A DNA stretch of 19,025 bases from JAKJEP01 sp964580995 (GCA_964580995.1 CAZOMV010000107.1:1-19025); one strand, 5' to 3'; counted from the stretch's first letter, positions 1-8,077 are shown. Program-made: numbers and translations. The notes: generated by a model not told the origin, from the sequence alone.

Positions 1-199
1 CTTTCTCGACCACCACATCAAAGTCATAAAATACTAGCCCGTCCTCCGCCCCCAGAAACCCCTGCCCCCGCACCCGCGCCGCCGCCTCTTTCCACCCCAC
101 ACTCTTGCCCTCCGCTCCCCCCGCCGTACGGTTGATCCCCACCGCCGCCACACCCATCACCACCGCCGTCAAAATCCATTTTCGCCATCCCATAGCCAT
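1..199 (-). CDS. N-terminus of an exported protein (partial, runs off the left edge)
   Basis: An open frame starts at the ATG at 197-199 and stays open to base 1 (66 codons). It begins MAMGWRKWILTAVVMGV, with a basic start followed by a hydrophobic stretch and an AGGAEG-like small-residue site near residues 26-30, which is a classic Sec signal peptide without a lipobox Cys. The visible mature part contains GFLGAEDGLVFYDFDVVVE. AAGGG lies a few bases upstream of the ATG and a TATAAT box sits at 252-257, though no good -35 accompanies it. The short GxEDGxxFxxxx run faintly resembles the start of AlgJ/AlgX-like SGNH acyltransferase domains, but that is only a guess. A second ATG at codon 3 is an alternative start. 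The overlapping Gly-rich frame at 24-233 looks like its shadow. I do not recognise the family. Confidence 0.6.
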   Translation of the reverse strand, partial: MAMGWRKWILTAVVMGVAAVGINRTAGGAEGKSVGWKEAAARVRGQGFLGAEDGLVFYDFDVVVEK

Positions 200-251
200 A
201 ATCCCTTATCAATAAATACTTTCCTGTATCCACACTCTCTCACTACCCACA

Positions 252-257
252 ATTATA
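252..257 (-). promoter_or_regulatory. Candidate -10 box for the left-edge exported protein
   Basis: A perfect TATAAT on the minus strand lies about 53 nt upstream of the ATG at 199. No convincing -35 hexamer is found 16-18 bp further upstream (the best is TGGAAA), so this is a -10 match only. Confidence 0.3.
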
Positions 258-401
258 CCCACCTTCCCCCGCATTTTCCACGTCCTTTTTTCTCCATTTT
301 CCCCCTGAAGTCATTTCGACCGTAGCTACAGGCTACCCGCATTTCTCAATGCACTGGCTGGAAAAGCAAATGATAACGGATAATCCAGAATAAAGAACCC
401 T

Positions 402-421
402 GCATGACTCTTATGTCACGC
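402..421 (-). terminator. Possible weak terminator downstream of tRNA-Thr
   Basis: On the minus strand GCGTGAC and GTCATGC can form a 7-bp stem (one G-T pair) with a 6-nt ATAAGA loop, starting about 12 nt after the tRNA 3' end. It is followed by AGGGTTCTTTATT, which is only moderately T-rich. It may end the tRNA transcript or merely be a processing hairpin. Confidence 0.3.
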
Positions 422-432
422 CCTATCATCAA

Positions 433-504
433 AGCCAGCGGTCGGATTCGGACCGACGACCCCCCGCTTACAAGGCGGGAGCTCTACCACTGAGCTACGC
501 TGGC
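433..504 (-). tRNA. tRNA-Thr (anticodon TGT)
   Basis: The minus-strand sequence folds into a full cloverleaf. The acceptor stem GCCAGCG/CGCTGGC has 7 perfect pairs, followed by T8 and A9. The D stem is GCTC/GAGC with loop AGTGGTA. The anticodon stem CCCGC/GCGGG encloses CTTGTAA, giving anticodon TGT (plus-strand bases 470-472), which reads ACA (Thr). The T stem GTCGG/CCGAC holds loop TCCGAAT. The discriminator base is T. CCA is not encoded and must be added after transcription. The gene is 72 nt with no intron. Confidence 0.96.
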
Positions 505-563
505 TTGCTGCCATAAACTCAATCGGTTACATTCAAAGACCTATTTGGTTTATAGGAGTGATT

Positions 564-592
564 ACTGTAATAAATTATCGGCTTTCGGTCAA
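564..592 (-). promoter_or_regulatory. Candidate sigma70-type promoter for tRNA-Thr
   Basis: On the minus strand TTGACC (587-592, 5/6 to consensus) is followed after exactly 17 bp by TACAGT (564-569, 4/6). The tRNA 5' end is about 60 nt downstream. The -10 sits within a small ATTACTGTAAT palindrome (561-571), which may be chance. Confidence 0.4.
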
Positions 593-635
593 TAAATATC
601 TGTAATGCCTTTTCGATTAAGCAGTTAGATTCATC

Positions 636-1508
636 TTACTTTTTTTCTTCGGGTTTTAGCAGATTACCCGGTAAATCCAGGGCTTTCTTCAATTCCTCGC
701 TGGTTTTTTCGATGGTTTTTCCGCCTTCACCCAGTACTTTCCCAGCTCTTTCTATCACAGTTCCAGCCGTGCCGCCGATTAGCTGCTGCACCCCTTTAAT
801 AGAACCGTTCAGCGCATTTTGCAAATCGGCAGGCAGCACACCGCCGCCCTGTTCCACAACGGCACCAGCCAAGGCAAGCAATACCTTTTGCATTACGGTA
901 ACGGCCAGTTCCGCCTGATTGCGGTCATTGGAGACATCTTCGAGGACGATGGGGGCCAGCTTGATATCTACCAGTCCGGCTTCCTTGCCGGGCAGGGGCA
1001 GCAGTTTTACCCGGGCACGGGCATCGGTAATCTCAATCTTTTTCACCAGCAGTTTTTTACCGCCGGTTTTTGCCGGTTCCGACTTTTCCGACGGGGCGGA
1101 AGTCCTTTTCTGGATATTATCCAGAATTTCTTTCAGATTACTGGTCAGGCCCTTCTGTTCCACCATCAACGTCAATCCCTCCAGCTTGATGGTTTCAACG
1201 GTTATGGTATCGGATAGCAGGGAAGAAATATTTACATTCGTGAAACAGCGGGTCATGTCCAGGAAATTTGCCGTTTCATAGCCGGACGGATTGGCAATTT
1301 GCAACTCTTCCAGGGTTAACGAGCCTCCCCGAAAGGATAGGTCCGCTTTATTTAGAGAGGTTTTGGTCCCCATCGCTTGGGTAACGGTGGTTTCAACGCC
1401 TACTTTGGTCAAATAATCGGCGAAAAACACCGCTGCGACTAGTAAAACGATGATTAAAATCACAAAAAACGAAATGATCTTTCCAATTTTGCCTTTACCT
1501 TTACTCAT
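636..1508 (-). CDS. AsmA-like single-pass membrane protein
   Basis: The 290-residue protein has a short basic N-terminus (SKGKGKIGK), one hydrophobic helix at about residues 11-31, and a non-cytoplasmic body. The segment after the helix (VGVETTVTQAMGTKTSLNKADLSFRGGSLTLEELQIANPSGY) is typical of the first repeat of AsmA/DUF748-type proteins, which are built of beta-strand units and linked to envelope lipid transport or assembly. Ala/Gly-rich and helical stretches and a Lys/Glu-rich tail end the protein. It is much shorter than E. coli AsmA or YhdP, so it may be a single-domain family member. The start is supported by AAAGGA six bases before the ATG, and the stop is TAA. It stands alone: a tRNA lies downstream and a divergent small gene upstream. 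The specific role is unknown. Confidence 0.8.
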   Translation of the reverse strand: MSKGKGKIGKIISFFVILIIVLLVAAVFFADYLTKVGVETTVTQAMGTKTSLNKADLSFRGGSLTLEELQIANPSGYETANFLDMTRCFTNVNISSLLSDTITVETIKLEGLTLMVEQKGLTSNLKEILDNIQKRTSAPSEKSEPAKTGGKKLLVKKIEITDARARVKLLPLPGKEAGLVDIKLAPIVLEDVSNDRNQAELAVTVMQKVLLALAGAVVEQGGGVLPADLQNALNGSIKGVQQLIGGTAGTVIERAGKVLGEGGKTIEKTSEELKKALDLPGNLLKPEEKK

Positions 1509-1661
1509 GATCGGTCCTTTCGCTTAAACAGAAACCTAGCTGATTTTTTAGAAATACTCAACATACGCATACCAAACGCTAATTCCTCTTATCATAAGAT
1601 GTTATACCTGTAAAGATGTTTATTTCAAGGATTTTATTGCTGGAACCCGGTGTCGTGGGTA

Positions 1662-1690
1662 TTGCCCGGATTTGTTTGTGAGATTAAAAT
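1662..1690 (+). promoter_or_regulatory. Candidate promoter for the small membrane-protein frame
   Basis: TTGCCC (1662-1667, 4/6) and TAAAAT (1685-1690, 5/6) are separated by 17 bp on the plus strand. Their distance from the ATG at 1760 gives a leader of roughly 60 nt. Together with the AAAGGA site at 1748-1753, this argues that the downstream frame is or was a real gene. Confidence 0.45.
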
Positions 1691-1759
1691 AAAGACAAAC
1701 TTGGCAATCCGTCGATATGCTTAACGGACAGTTTGGAATTTCAGCGGAAAGGAATATCC

Positions 1760-2017
1760 ATGCGACTTGGAAAAATAGCTCTGTATTTATTCCTTCTGGC
1801 GATGGGGAGCATCGTATTTTTAATTGCCTATCAGCCTGGCTGAGGAAGCCCCATCAGTACCCTTGTAGGGTGCATCGTACCGCTGAGTATTTTGGCATCT
1901 TTTATACTGAGCATTCTGGGGATTTGTCTGGATCAGCATAAATGGCTTGCTATTCTTATGCTGGTGATAATCGGTTTATTTGCACTTTTCTTTTTTATTC
2001 CAGCCTGTGTGGCGTAG
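1760..2017 (+). pseudogene. Small three-helix membrane protein frame with an in-frame TGA at codon 28
   Basis: AAAGGA (1748-1753) lies six bases before the ATG at 1760. The frame reads MRLGKIALYLFLLAMGSIVF... to Gly27, then TGA (1841-1843), and continues in the same frame without further stops to TAG at 2015-2017. The part after the TGA encodes two more hydrophobic helices (codons about 35-58 and 62-82) around a short polar DQHKW loop. No ATG, GTG or TTG with a ribosome binding site follows the TGA closely. One reading is a membrane-protein gene disabled by a nonsense change or a base-call error; another is a 27-residue single-helix peptide followed by dead sequence; recoding of the TGA is a third, less likely one. 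secA in this window ends in TGA, so TGA is a normal stop here. It is convergent with secA (8 nt apart). Family not recognised. Confidence 0.5.
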
Positions 2018-2025
2018 GAGGAATT

Positions 2026-3728
2026 TCATCCGGCGTTTTGGCCACAGCACTTTTTGTATTTTTTGCCGCTGCCGCAGGGACAGGGGTCGTTGCGGCCGAC
2101 TTTGGGTTTTTCGAGTTTGATGGTTTTGACGACATGTTCGCCCTGGGGAGCCTGGGCTGCCTGCTGCTGGGCCTGGAAACGATCGTATTCGGCATGCATG
2201 GCGTTGGAGATATTCCAGACACTGCGCATGGATTCGCCGCTGTCGAGCCGGGCCTTGAAAATAATATCCGTGACTTTATCGCGAATATTGGAGAGCATCT
2301 CCTGGAACATGCGATACCCTTCCCGTTTGTACTCCATTTTGGGATCTTTTTCGGCATAGCCGCGCAGGCCGATACCGCTCTTGAGATGATCCATCGCGTA
2401 GAGATGGTCTTTCCAGGTGGAGTCATAGATCTGCAACAGAACATACTTTTCCAGCTCTGTCAGCTCCGTGCGTAAAAACTGGCGTGCTCCGCGTTGAATC
2501 AACTCCCGCGGATCCTGCTCCTGCCAATCATCGGGATCCACGGTTATATGGAAACGCTCTTTGGCCCAGTCGGCCAGCATTTTGGGATCCGGCTCCGGGC
2601 CGGAGAAATTCTGTAAGGCGGTATCGATTTCCTGGAGCAACTGGCCGTTGTGGTAGGATTCATTCAGATCGAGCAGTTTCTTTTTGATCTTATCGAAGGA
2701 GGAATTCTGAATTTCTTCGATGGAAAGCTCGGCGGCAAATTTCCGCCGGACCCAATCGGAGATTTCTTTGGCGGCGAAACTGCTGCCGCTCTGCTCGCGC
2801 CGCAAAGCCACATTCAGAATAAAATCGACCGGATACTCGATTTCCCGGCGCCGATAGCTCTGCTGTGCCTGGTTCAGGAGATATTCTTCGATCTGACGAA
2901 TCTCTTTACCAGCCAACTCGTCGGGTTTTATTTTCAGGTTGAACTTCTGATTGATCCAGTCGCATAAACTGCGATGGGCATATTCCGGTTCGAGGTACAC
3001 CGTGATGCGGGAGAGGTCCATTTTGTCATATCGTTCACTGGCGGATTCCAGAAGCTGCTGCTGGACGTCCTCGAAATTCATTTTCCGCAACTGGTTCTGG
3101 GAGACATTTACGCTGAACTTGCTCATCGCCCAGCGGGAAAGGCCTTTGAGATCCCATTCCTCCGGTTCGGCATCTTCGGGCATATACTCACCCAGGGTAA
3201 CGGCGATTTCCTGATCGGCGTTGTTTTTGGCGCGATCGCGAATGATATTTTCCAGCTCCTCCAGCTCATTGCCCCGAATCCGCCCGACTTCCAGATCCAC
3301 TCCTATTTCGGTTCTCGCCCACTCCGTAATACATTCATAGGGATAATCGCTGCCGAGCATTTTTGCGCAGTTTTCGGCAACGACATCCTCGACCATATCC
3401 CAGATGATATTTTCCAGTCCCCGCCCTTCGAGAATGGACTGCCGGCGGGTATAAAACACCTGCCGCTGATAGTCCATTACCTCATCATATTCGAGGAGGC
3501 TTTTGCGGGACTCGAAGTTGCGTTCCTCGACCTTTTTCTGGGTCTTTTCGACAAACTTGCTGAGTTTTTTATGGATCAGCGGCTCGCCTTCCGGCCAGCG
3601 GAATAGGGACATGATTTTGAGCATGCGGTCGCCGCCGAACAGGCCCGTCTGAGCAGATACGAAGCAGAGTAAAAACTGGCGCCTGCAGGGATCACGCGGC
3701 GCTGCGGACCGGCCCGGATGATGGTGGT
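2026..3728 (-). CDS. secA: SecA preprotein translocase ATPase, C-terminal part (after the assembly gap)
   Basis: This is the second half of secA, continuous with 3739-5870 except for the N-gap. The frame containing GGDRMLKIMSLFRWPEGEPLIHKKL is open from the gap to TGA at 2026-2028. It includes the conserved KFVEKTQKKVEERNFESRK and LLEYDEVMDYQRQVFY helices of the scaffold domain, the VLLQIYDSTWKDHLYAMDHLKSGIGLRGYA region, and a zinc-binding SEC-C tail (DPCPCGSGKKYKKCC), which in the family binds SecB or the ribosome. Between the scaffold and the STWKDHL region are five Trp-centred modules, where ordinary SecA has a single helical-wing segment. The stretch at about 3640-3690 (reading FVSAQTG where SLEDDLLR-like residues are expected) is poor and next to the gap, so probably low-quality sequence. 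A gene caller may start a false CDS at the ATG at 3624. Confidence 0.92.
2460..3350 (-). repeat. Five tandem Trp-centred protein modules in SecA
   Basis: Within secA, five related segments recur, each of the form hydrophobic-x-x-W-x(3)-[K/E]-[F/I] followed by beta-like residues, an acidic stretch and a helix. The cores are TEWARTEIGVDL, SRWAMSKFSVNV, CDWINQKFNLKI, SDWVRRKFAAEL and ADWAKERFHITV. Their Trp codons are at 3319-3321, 3130-3132, 2956-2958, 2752-2754 and 2566-2568, giving a spacing of 58-68 residues. The last module runs directly into the conserved TELEKYVLLQIYDSTWKDHL region, so the array looks like an expansion of the helical wing domain. The repeats are diverged at sequence level. 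Confidence 0.7.
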
Positions 3729-3738
3729 NNNNNNNNNN
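3729..3738. other. Assembly gap (10 N) inside secA
   Basis: Ten N separate two sequence ends that both encode the SecA RGRSGRQGD region. Bases 3692-3728 match 3739-3775 at 25 of 37 positions, including an exact 11-base block CGGACCGGCCC (3705-3715 and 3752-3762). The true gap is therefore probably negative: two contig ends that overlap but were not merged because the left end is error-rich. Confidence 0.85.
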
Positions 3739-5870
3739 TCCCCCTGCCGTCCGGACCGGCCCCGCAACTGGTTGTCGATGCGGCGGGCCTCATGCCGTTC
3801 CGTACCGAGCACATGCAGCCCCCCCGCCTCCTTCACGCCTGCGCCCAGCTTGATATCGGTCCCGCGCCCGGCCATGTTGGTCGCGATGGTGATATTCCCG
3901 CACATTTTCCCATCCCGGCGGGTATGCTGGAAACCGGCCTTGGCCACGATGGCGGCTTCGCGGGCGTGCTGCTTGGCATTGAGAACCTCATGTTCCAGGC
4001 CGTAACGATGGGTCAGGGCCGCGGACAGAGCCTCACTCTTTTCAATGCTGATGGTGCCGATGAGAACCGGCTGGCCGGCAGTGCTGATCTGGAAGACCTC
4101 TTCCACAATCGCATTGAATTTTTCCTTGATCGTTTTGTAAATCAGATCGTCGCGGTCCTCGCGCACGACCGGCTTATTGGTCGGGATCGTTACGACATTC
4201 AACTGGTAGATTTTCATAAACTCATCCGCTTCGGTCATGGCGGTCCCGGTCATGCCCGCGATCTGCTGGTAGAGTTTGAAAAAATTCTGAATGGTGATGG
4301 TGGCCAGGGTCTGGCTCTCTTCCTTGACGTGGACATTTTCCTTGGCCTCGACCGCCTGGTGCAGGCCGTCCGACCACTGCCGGCCGTGCATCAAACGCCC
4401 GGTAAACTCATCGACGATGATGACTTCGCCCTCCTGCACCACATAATCCTTCTCATGTTCGAAGACCAGATGGGCTCGCAAAGACTGCTCCATGAGGTGC
4501 GGCCATTCCATATTCGCCCCAACAAAGAAACTGCCCACTCCGGCCAGATCCTGGGCGGCTCCGATCCCTTCATGCGTCAAGTGAACGCTGTGTTTATCAT
4601 ACTCCACTTCATAATATTGCGTGGTATGCGAGAGCTTCTCTTCCAGGTCCGCCAGGTCCGACTGCAATGTATGCAGTTGGTTCTCCAGCTTTTTAATCTG
4701 CCCGGAATCTTTCGTTTTTTTGGTTTCGTTAATATCGCCTTCGGTATTGGCAATCAGACGTTTGGTGGTATCAATCTGTTTTTCGAGGCTGGCATAATTC
4801 CGCTGCTTATTGATGATTTCACGGGCTATCTTGTCCGCCTGTTTGTAGCGGGCGGTATCATCAAAAGCAGGGCCGGAGATAATCAGCGGGGTACGGGCCT
4901 CGTCGATGAGAATGGAGTCCACCTCGTCGATAATCACATAATCGAGCGGCCCCTGCACCTGATCGTCATAACGAACCTTCATATTATCACGCAGATAATC
5001 GAAACCAAATTCGTTATTGGTGCCGTGGGTAATGTCACAGGCATACTGTTTCTTGCGTTCGGTGCCGGCCGTGTCCATCTCGGACTGAATCGCCCCGACG
5101 GTCAGGCCCAACGACTCATAAACCGGCCCCATCCAGTCGCGGTCGCGTTTAGCCAGGTAGTCATTCACCGTAATAATATGCACCTTCCGCCCGCTCAGGG
5201 CCACAACATAGGCCGCCAGGGTTGCCACCAGGGTTTTCCCTTCCCCGGTGGCCATTTCCGCAATACTGCCTTCATAGAGGGCATTCCCGCCGATCATCTG
5301 CACATCGAAATGCCGGAACCGGAACGGCGGCCTATCCTCGGCGGGGTACTTCGCCCGGACTTCAGCGTAAAACTGGGGCGGCAGCTCGAGGGTATGCACA
5401 TCCTCCCCCGCCGCTACACGTGTTTTGGCTTCCTCAAAAATGGTCCGCATCCCCGGCGAGAAAAATGCCGGATCGAACTCAAACTGCTTATGAAATACAT
5501 TTCTCACCCCCAAATGACGGTCGGAAGCCTCGCGGACGGCGGCGAATGCTTCGGGAAGAATCTCCTCCGAACAGGCGAGGAGTTGTTCGGTGAGATGTTT
5601 TTTAGCCGGCTTGCGGGCCTCTTCGGGCATCAGTTGCAATTGGCGTAAAATTTTTCGCAGGGGCCGGCCGAGGATTTCCTGCTGCTTGCGGCTGATCCGC
5701 TGACGAAATTCATCCGTCTTCACCCGCAACTGGGTGTCGGTAAGCTGACAATATTCCGCTTCCAGCTCGCTGATCCGTTCGACGAGTTCGATTTGTTTCT
5801 TTACGTACCGATCACTGCTGGACTTGAAAATCCGCAGCATCGTTTTTCCTACTACTTCAAAAATTGACAT
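3739..5870 (-). CDS. secA: SecA preprotein translocase ATPase, N-terminal part (before the assembly gap)
   Basis: SecA drives Sec-dependent export through SecYEG by ATP hydrolysis. This 710-codon part shows the Walker A motif MATGEGKT (residues 206-213), DYLAKRD, NNEFGFDYLRDNM, Walker B DEVDS (315-319) with LIDEARTPLIISG, MTGTA, and the motif VI region GTERHEARRIDNQLRGRSGRQG just before the gap. Two insertions exceed the usual family layout: about 65 residues between HLG (121) and RHFDVQ (190), and a charged coiled coil at about residues 350-415 after the Walker B region. The ATG at 5870 gives MSIFEVVGKTMLRIFKSS. The ATG at 5840 (MLRIFKSSSDRY) has a better-placed AGGA and resembles the usual SecA start, so it is a serious alternative. 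Joined to the second part, the protein would be about 1,265 residues, far longer than the roughly 830-900 of E. coli or Bacillus SecA. Confidence 0.95.
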
Positions 5871-5985
5871 AATCTATTCCACATATAGCTACGGAACTGA
5901 GTTGAACAGTATCGAACCATGTCGGCTCCGGTTCCTGAACATTACTGGCCATACGATTGAAACCAGAACGGCGCGATTCAGCCAC
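5857..5985 (-). CDS. Possible 42-codon upstream frame overlapping the secA start
   Basis: A GTG at 5983-5985 opens a frame of 42 codons (VAESRRSGFNRMASNVQEPE...VNF) ending in TGA at 5857-5859, 14 nt inside secA if secA starts at 5870, or 17 nt before its alternative start at 5840. A weak GGA lies six bases before the GTG. An internal ATG (codon 12) has no visible ribosome binding site. The placement would allow translational coupling, or arrest-type control as seen for SecM upstream of secA in E. coli, but no hydrophobic export segment or known arrest motif is visible. It may be chance. Confidence 0.25.
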   Translation of the reverse strand: MAESRRSGFNRMASNVQEPEPTWFDTVQLSSVAICGIDYVNF

Positions 5986-6014
5986 AAAAGTTCCAAATTC
6001 CTGAATTTTAGACA

Positions 6015-6042
6015 GTTATACCCATTCCGGCCTTGATTGCAA
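6015..6042 (-). promoter_or_regulatory. Candidate secA promoter
   Basis: On the minus strand TTGCAA (6037-6042, 4/6) is followed after 16 bp by TATAAC (6015-6020, 5/6). Transcription would start near 6008, giving an unusually long leader of about 140 nt before the secA ATG at 5870. The leader holds the possible upstream frame at 5857-5985. Confidence 0.45.
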
Positions 6043-6084
6043 TCCCTTTTTGATCCCGGTATAGAATATAATAAATCATCGTTT

Positions 6085-8052
6085 TTATTCCGAGGAATCG
6101 TTCTGCTGCTGAAATTTTTGTTCGGCAAGCATCCAGTTTTCGTACAAGTTTTCCAAATCAAGGATCGTTTGCTGAAGTTGACGGGACAATTGATTGCCCT
6201 TTTCGAGGTTGCCGTCGGTAAAGGCCTGGGCAATTTGCAGTTCGATGGATTCCTTATCCTTTTCCGCCTGCTGAATCTGCTGTTCGATCTGTTCGATTTC
6301 TTTCCGGGCCTTACGGAGTACGGCGATCTGGGCTTTCCGCTGGAGCCAGGCCTTGCCGCCGGCCTTGGATTTTTCCTCCTCGTCCGCTTGCCGGTCTTTG
6401 GCGCGGCTGGTAATCCGACCGGAGGTCTGCTCCAGGTCTTTTTGCCGCACCTGCCAGAAGTTCGTGAAATTCCCGCTGTAAAAGTGCAGGGTCTTGTCCT
6501 GAATCTCCGCGATATGATCGACGACATTGTCCAGAAAATACCGGTCATGGGAAACCACCAGAATGGTACCCTGGAAATCCTTCAAGGCATCTTCCACGGC
6601 TTCGCGGGTGGGAATATCCAGGTGGTTGGTGGGTTCGTCGAGGATAAGAAAGTTCGGTTTAAGGAGCATGAACCGGGCCAGTTGCAGGCGATTTCGCTCT
6701 CCGCCGGAGAGGTTGGAGATTTTTTTATTCACTTCGTCATCGGTAAACAGGAAACGAGCCAGGATATCGAAGATCTGTTGCTCATGGACATTCTTGATGG
6801 AATTCAGTTCCTCGAAAACGGTATGGTTACTATTGAGCACTTCCTGCTGCTGGGCACAATAGCCGATAGTGAAGCTGGGACCGACGCGAATCTGAGGATG
6901 TTCCCAGCGGCCCTGGCTGACGATATCCTTGAGAAAAGAGGTTTTGCCGCAGCCATTGGGTCCCAGCAGCGCCCACCGCTGGCCGCCGCCCATCTGCCAA
7001 TTGACATTCTCCAGCAGCTTCAGCTCGCCAAAAGCTTTGGAGTAATTATTGATTTGCAGGGCAATATCGGCACGAGTCACCTCGGATTGCAGATTCATTT
7101 TTACCTGCGACTGCTCAAAAACCGGTTTTTCAATCGCTTTTTCTTTTTCCCGCTCCAGTTGCGAACGCCTTGCCCGCAGCCGCTTACCCCAGGTGTTATC
7201 GCTGGCATGGCCCTGGGCAATATCAGCAAATTTCTGAACCACGCTTTCCAGATGGGCCAGACGCTGCTGATAGGCCTTATACTGCGCCTGCTGGGTCTTC
7301 AGCCGCTGCTGCCGGATTTCCCGATACGCGGTATAATTGCCGGGGTAAGCGGTAATTTTTCCGTTTTCCAGCTCGCAAATATGATTGACCACCCGGTCCA
7401 GCAGATAACGGTTATGCGATACTATCAGAATCGCCCCCCGAAACCGGCCCAAAAACTCCTCCAGCCAGGCCAGCCCCATATAATCCAGATGATTGCCCGG
7501 CTCATCCAGAATCAGCAGATTCGGCTCCGCCAGCAGCGCCTGGGTCATGGCCAGCACATTCTGCTCCCCGCCGGAGAGAAAACCGATCTTATGCTCGGCC
7601 CTCTGCCCCAGTCCCAGCGCGTCAAGCATAGCCCGTGCCCGCTGCTCGAAGTGATCCCCCCCACCGCGATCATAGGCATCCCGGATGAGCTGGTACTCAT
7701 GCAGAATCTGATGCAAGTCCGCGGTGCCAGCCTGGGCCACAGCGTGTTCCTTTTCCCGCAGTTTTTCCGTCAGAGCCTTATGCTCGCACAGCAGGCTTTC
7801 CATCACCGTCTGGTTTTCCTGAAACGCCACATATTGCGGAACATAACCGATCCGGACATCGCCGGCGATTTCCACATTCCCTTCCGTCGGTTTTTCCAAG
7901 CCGTTGAGAATCCGCAAAAGTGTGGTCTTGCCTGAACCGTTGGCACCGATGAGGCCGATCTTCTGGGCGGCACCGATTTCAAAAAAAACATTGTTCAGGA
8001 CATATCGGCCCGCATATTCCTTACTGATATTCCTGAATGTTACCAGTGCCAC
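6085..8052 (-). CDS. ABC-F family ATPase (Uup/EttA-type)
   Basis: The 655-residue protein has two nucleotide-binding domains and no membrane segments, as in ABC-F proteins, which act on the ribosome in translation or antibiotic protection rather than in transport. Domain 1 has Walker A GANGSGKT (36-43), signature LSGGEQ (159-164) and Walker B ILDEPGNHLD (181-190). A charged linker follows (about 240-310). Domain 2 has Walker A GPNGCGKT (364-371), LSGGER (448-453) and ILDEPTNHLD. A C-terminal coiled coil (about 570-645, rich in Gln/Glu/Lys) resembles the Uup or ABCF3-like tail. Domain 1 has Gly where DEPTNHLD is usual. The start is GTG at 8050-8052 with AAGGA six to seven bases upstream. It lies alone between the rha operon terminator and the secA promoter region. 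The exact subfamily cannot be fixed by eye. Confidence 0.9.
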   Translation of the reverse strand: MALVTFRNISKEYAGRYVLNNVFFEIGAAQKIGLIGANGSGKTTLLRILNGLEKPTEGNVEIAGDVRIGYVPQYVAFQENQTVMESLLCEHKALTEKLREKEHAVAQAGTADLHQILHEYQLIRDAYDRGGGDHFEQRARAMLDALGLGQRAEHKIGFLSGGEQNVLAMTQALLAEPNLLILDEPGNHLDYMGLAWLEEFLGRFRGAILIVSHNRYLLDRVVNHICELENGKITAYPGNYTAYREIRQQRLKTQQAQYKAYQQRLAHLESVVQKFADIAQGHASDNTWGKRLRARRSQLEREKEKAIEKPVFEQSQVKMNLQSEVTRADIALQINNYSKAFGELKLLENVNWQMGGGQRWALLGPNGCGKTSFLKDIVSQGRWEHPQIRVGPSFTIGYCAQQQEVLNSNHTVFEELNSIKNVHEQQIFDILARFLFTDDEVNKKISNLSGGERNRLQLARFMLLKPNFLILDEPTNHLDIPTREAVEDALKDFQGTILVVSHDRYFLDNVVDHIAEIQDKTLHFYSGNFTNFWQVRQKDLEQTSGRITSRAKDRQADEEEKSKAGGKAWLQRKAQIAVLRKARKEIEQIEQQIQQAEKDKESIELQIAQAFTDGNLEKGNQLSRQLQQTILDLENLYENWMLAEQKFQQQNDSSE

Positions 8053-8077
8053 ATTAATTCCTTACCAAAAACCAGCG

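Noticed and set aside
24..233. 69-codon Gly-rich frame on the minus strand
   Set aside because: Low-complexity shadow of the signal-peptide frame that starts at 199.
1717..1941. 74-codon plus-strand frame, followed by a 177-codon frame from 1942
   Set aside because: The first overlaps the membrane-protein frame (1760-2017) without a ribosome binding site; the second is mostly antisense to secA.
3576..3728. Tail of the secA N-terminal frame read straight through the N-gap
   Set aside because: The residues after the N do not match SecA; the correct continuation is in another frame, and the 10 N do not measure a real length.
3792..5648. 618-codon open frame on the plus strand
   Set aside because: Antisense to secA; an effect of codon choice on the coding strand.
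6037..7935. 632-codon open frame on the plus strand
   Set aside because: It lies entirely antisense to the ABC-F gene, whose motifs are unmistakable; the translated product has no recognisable domain.
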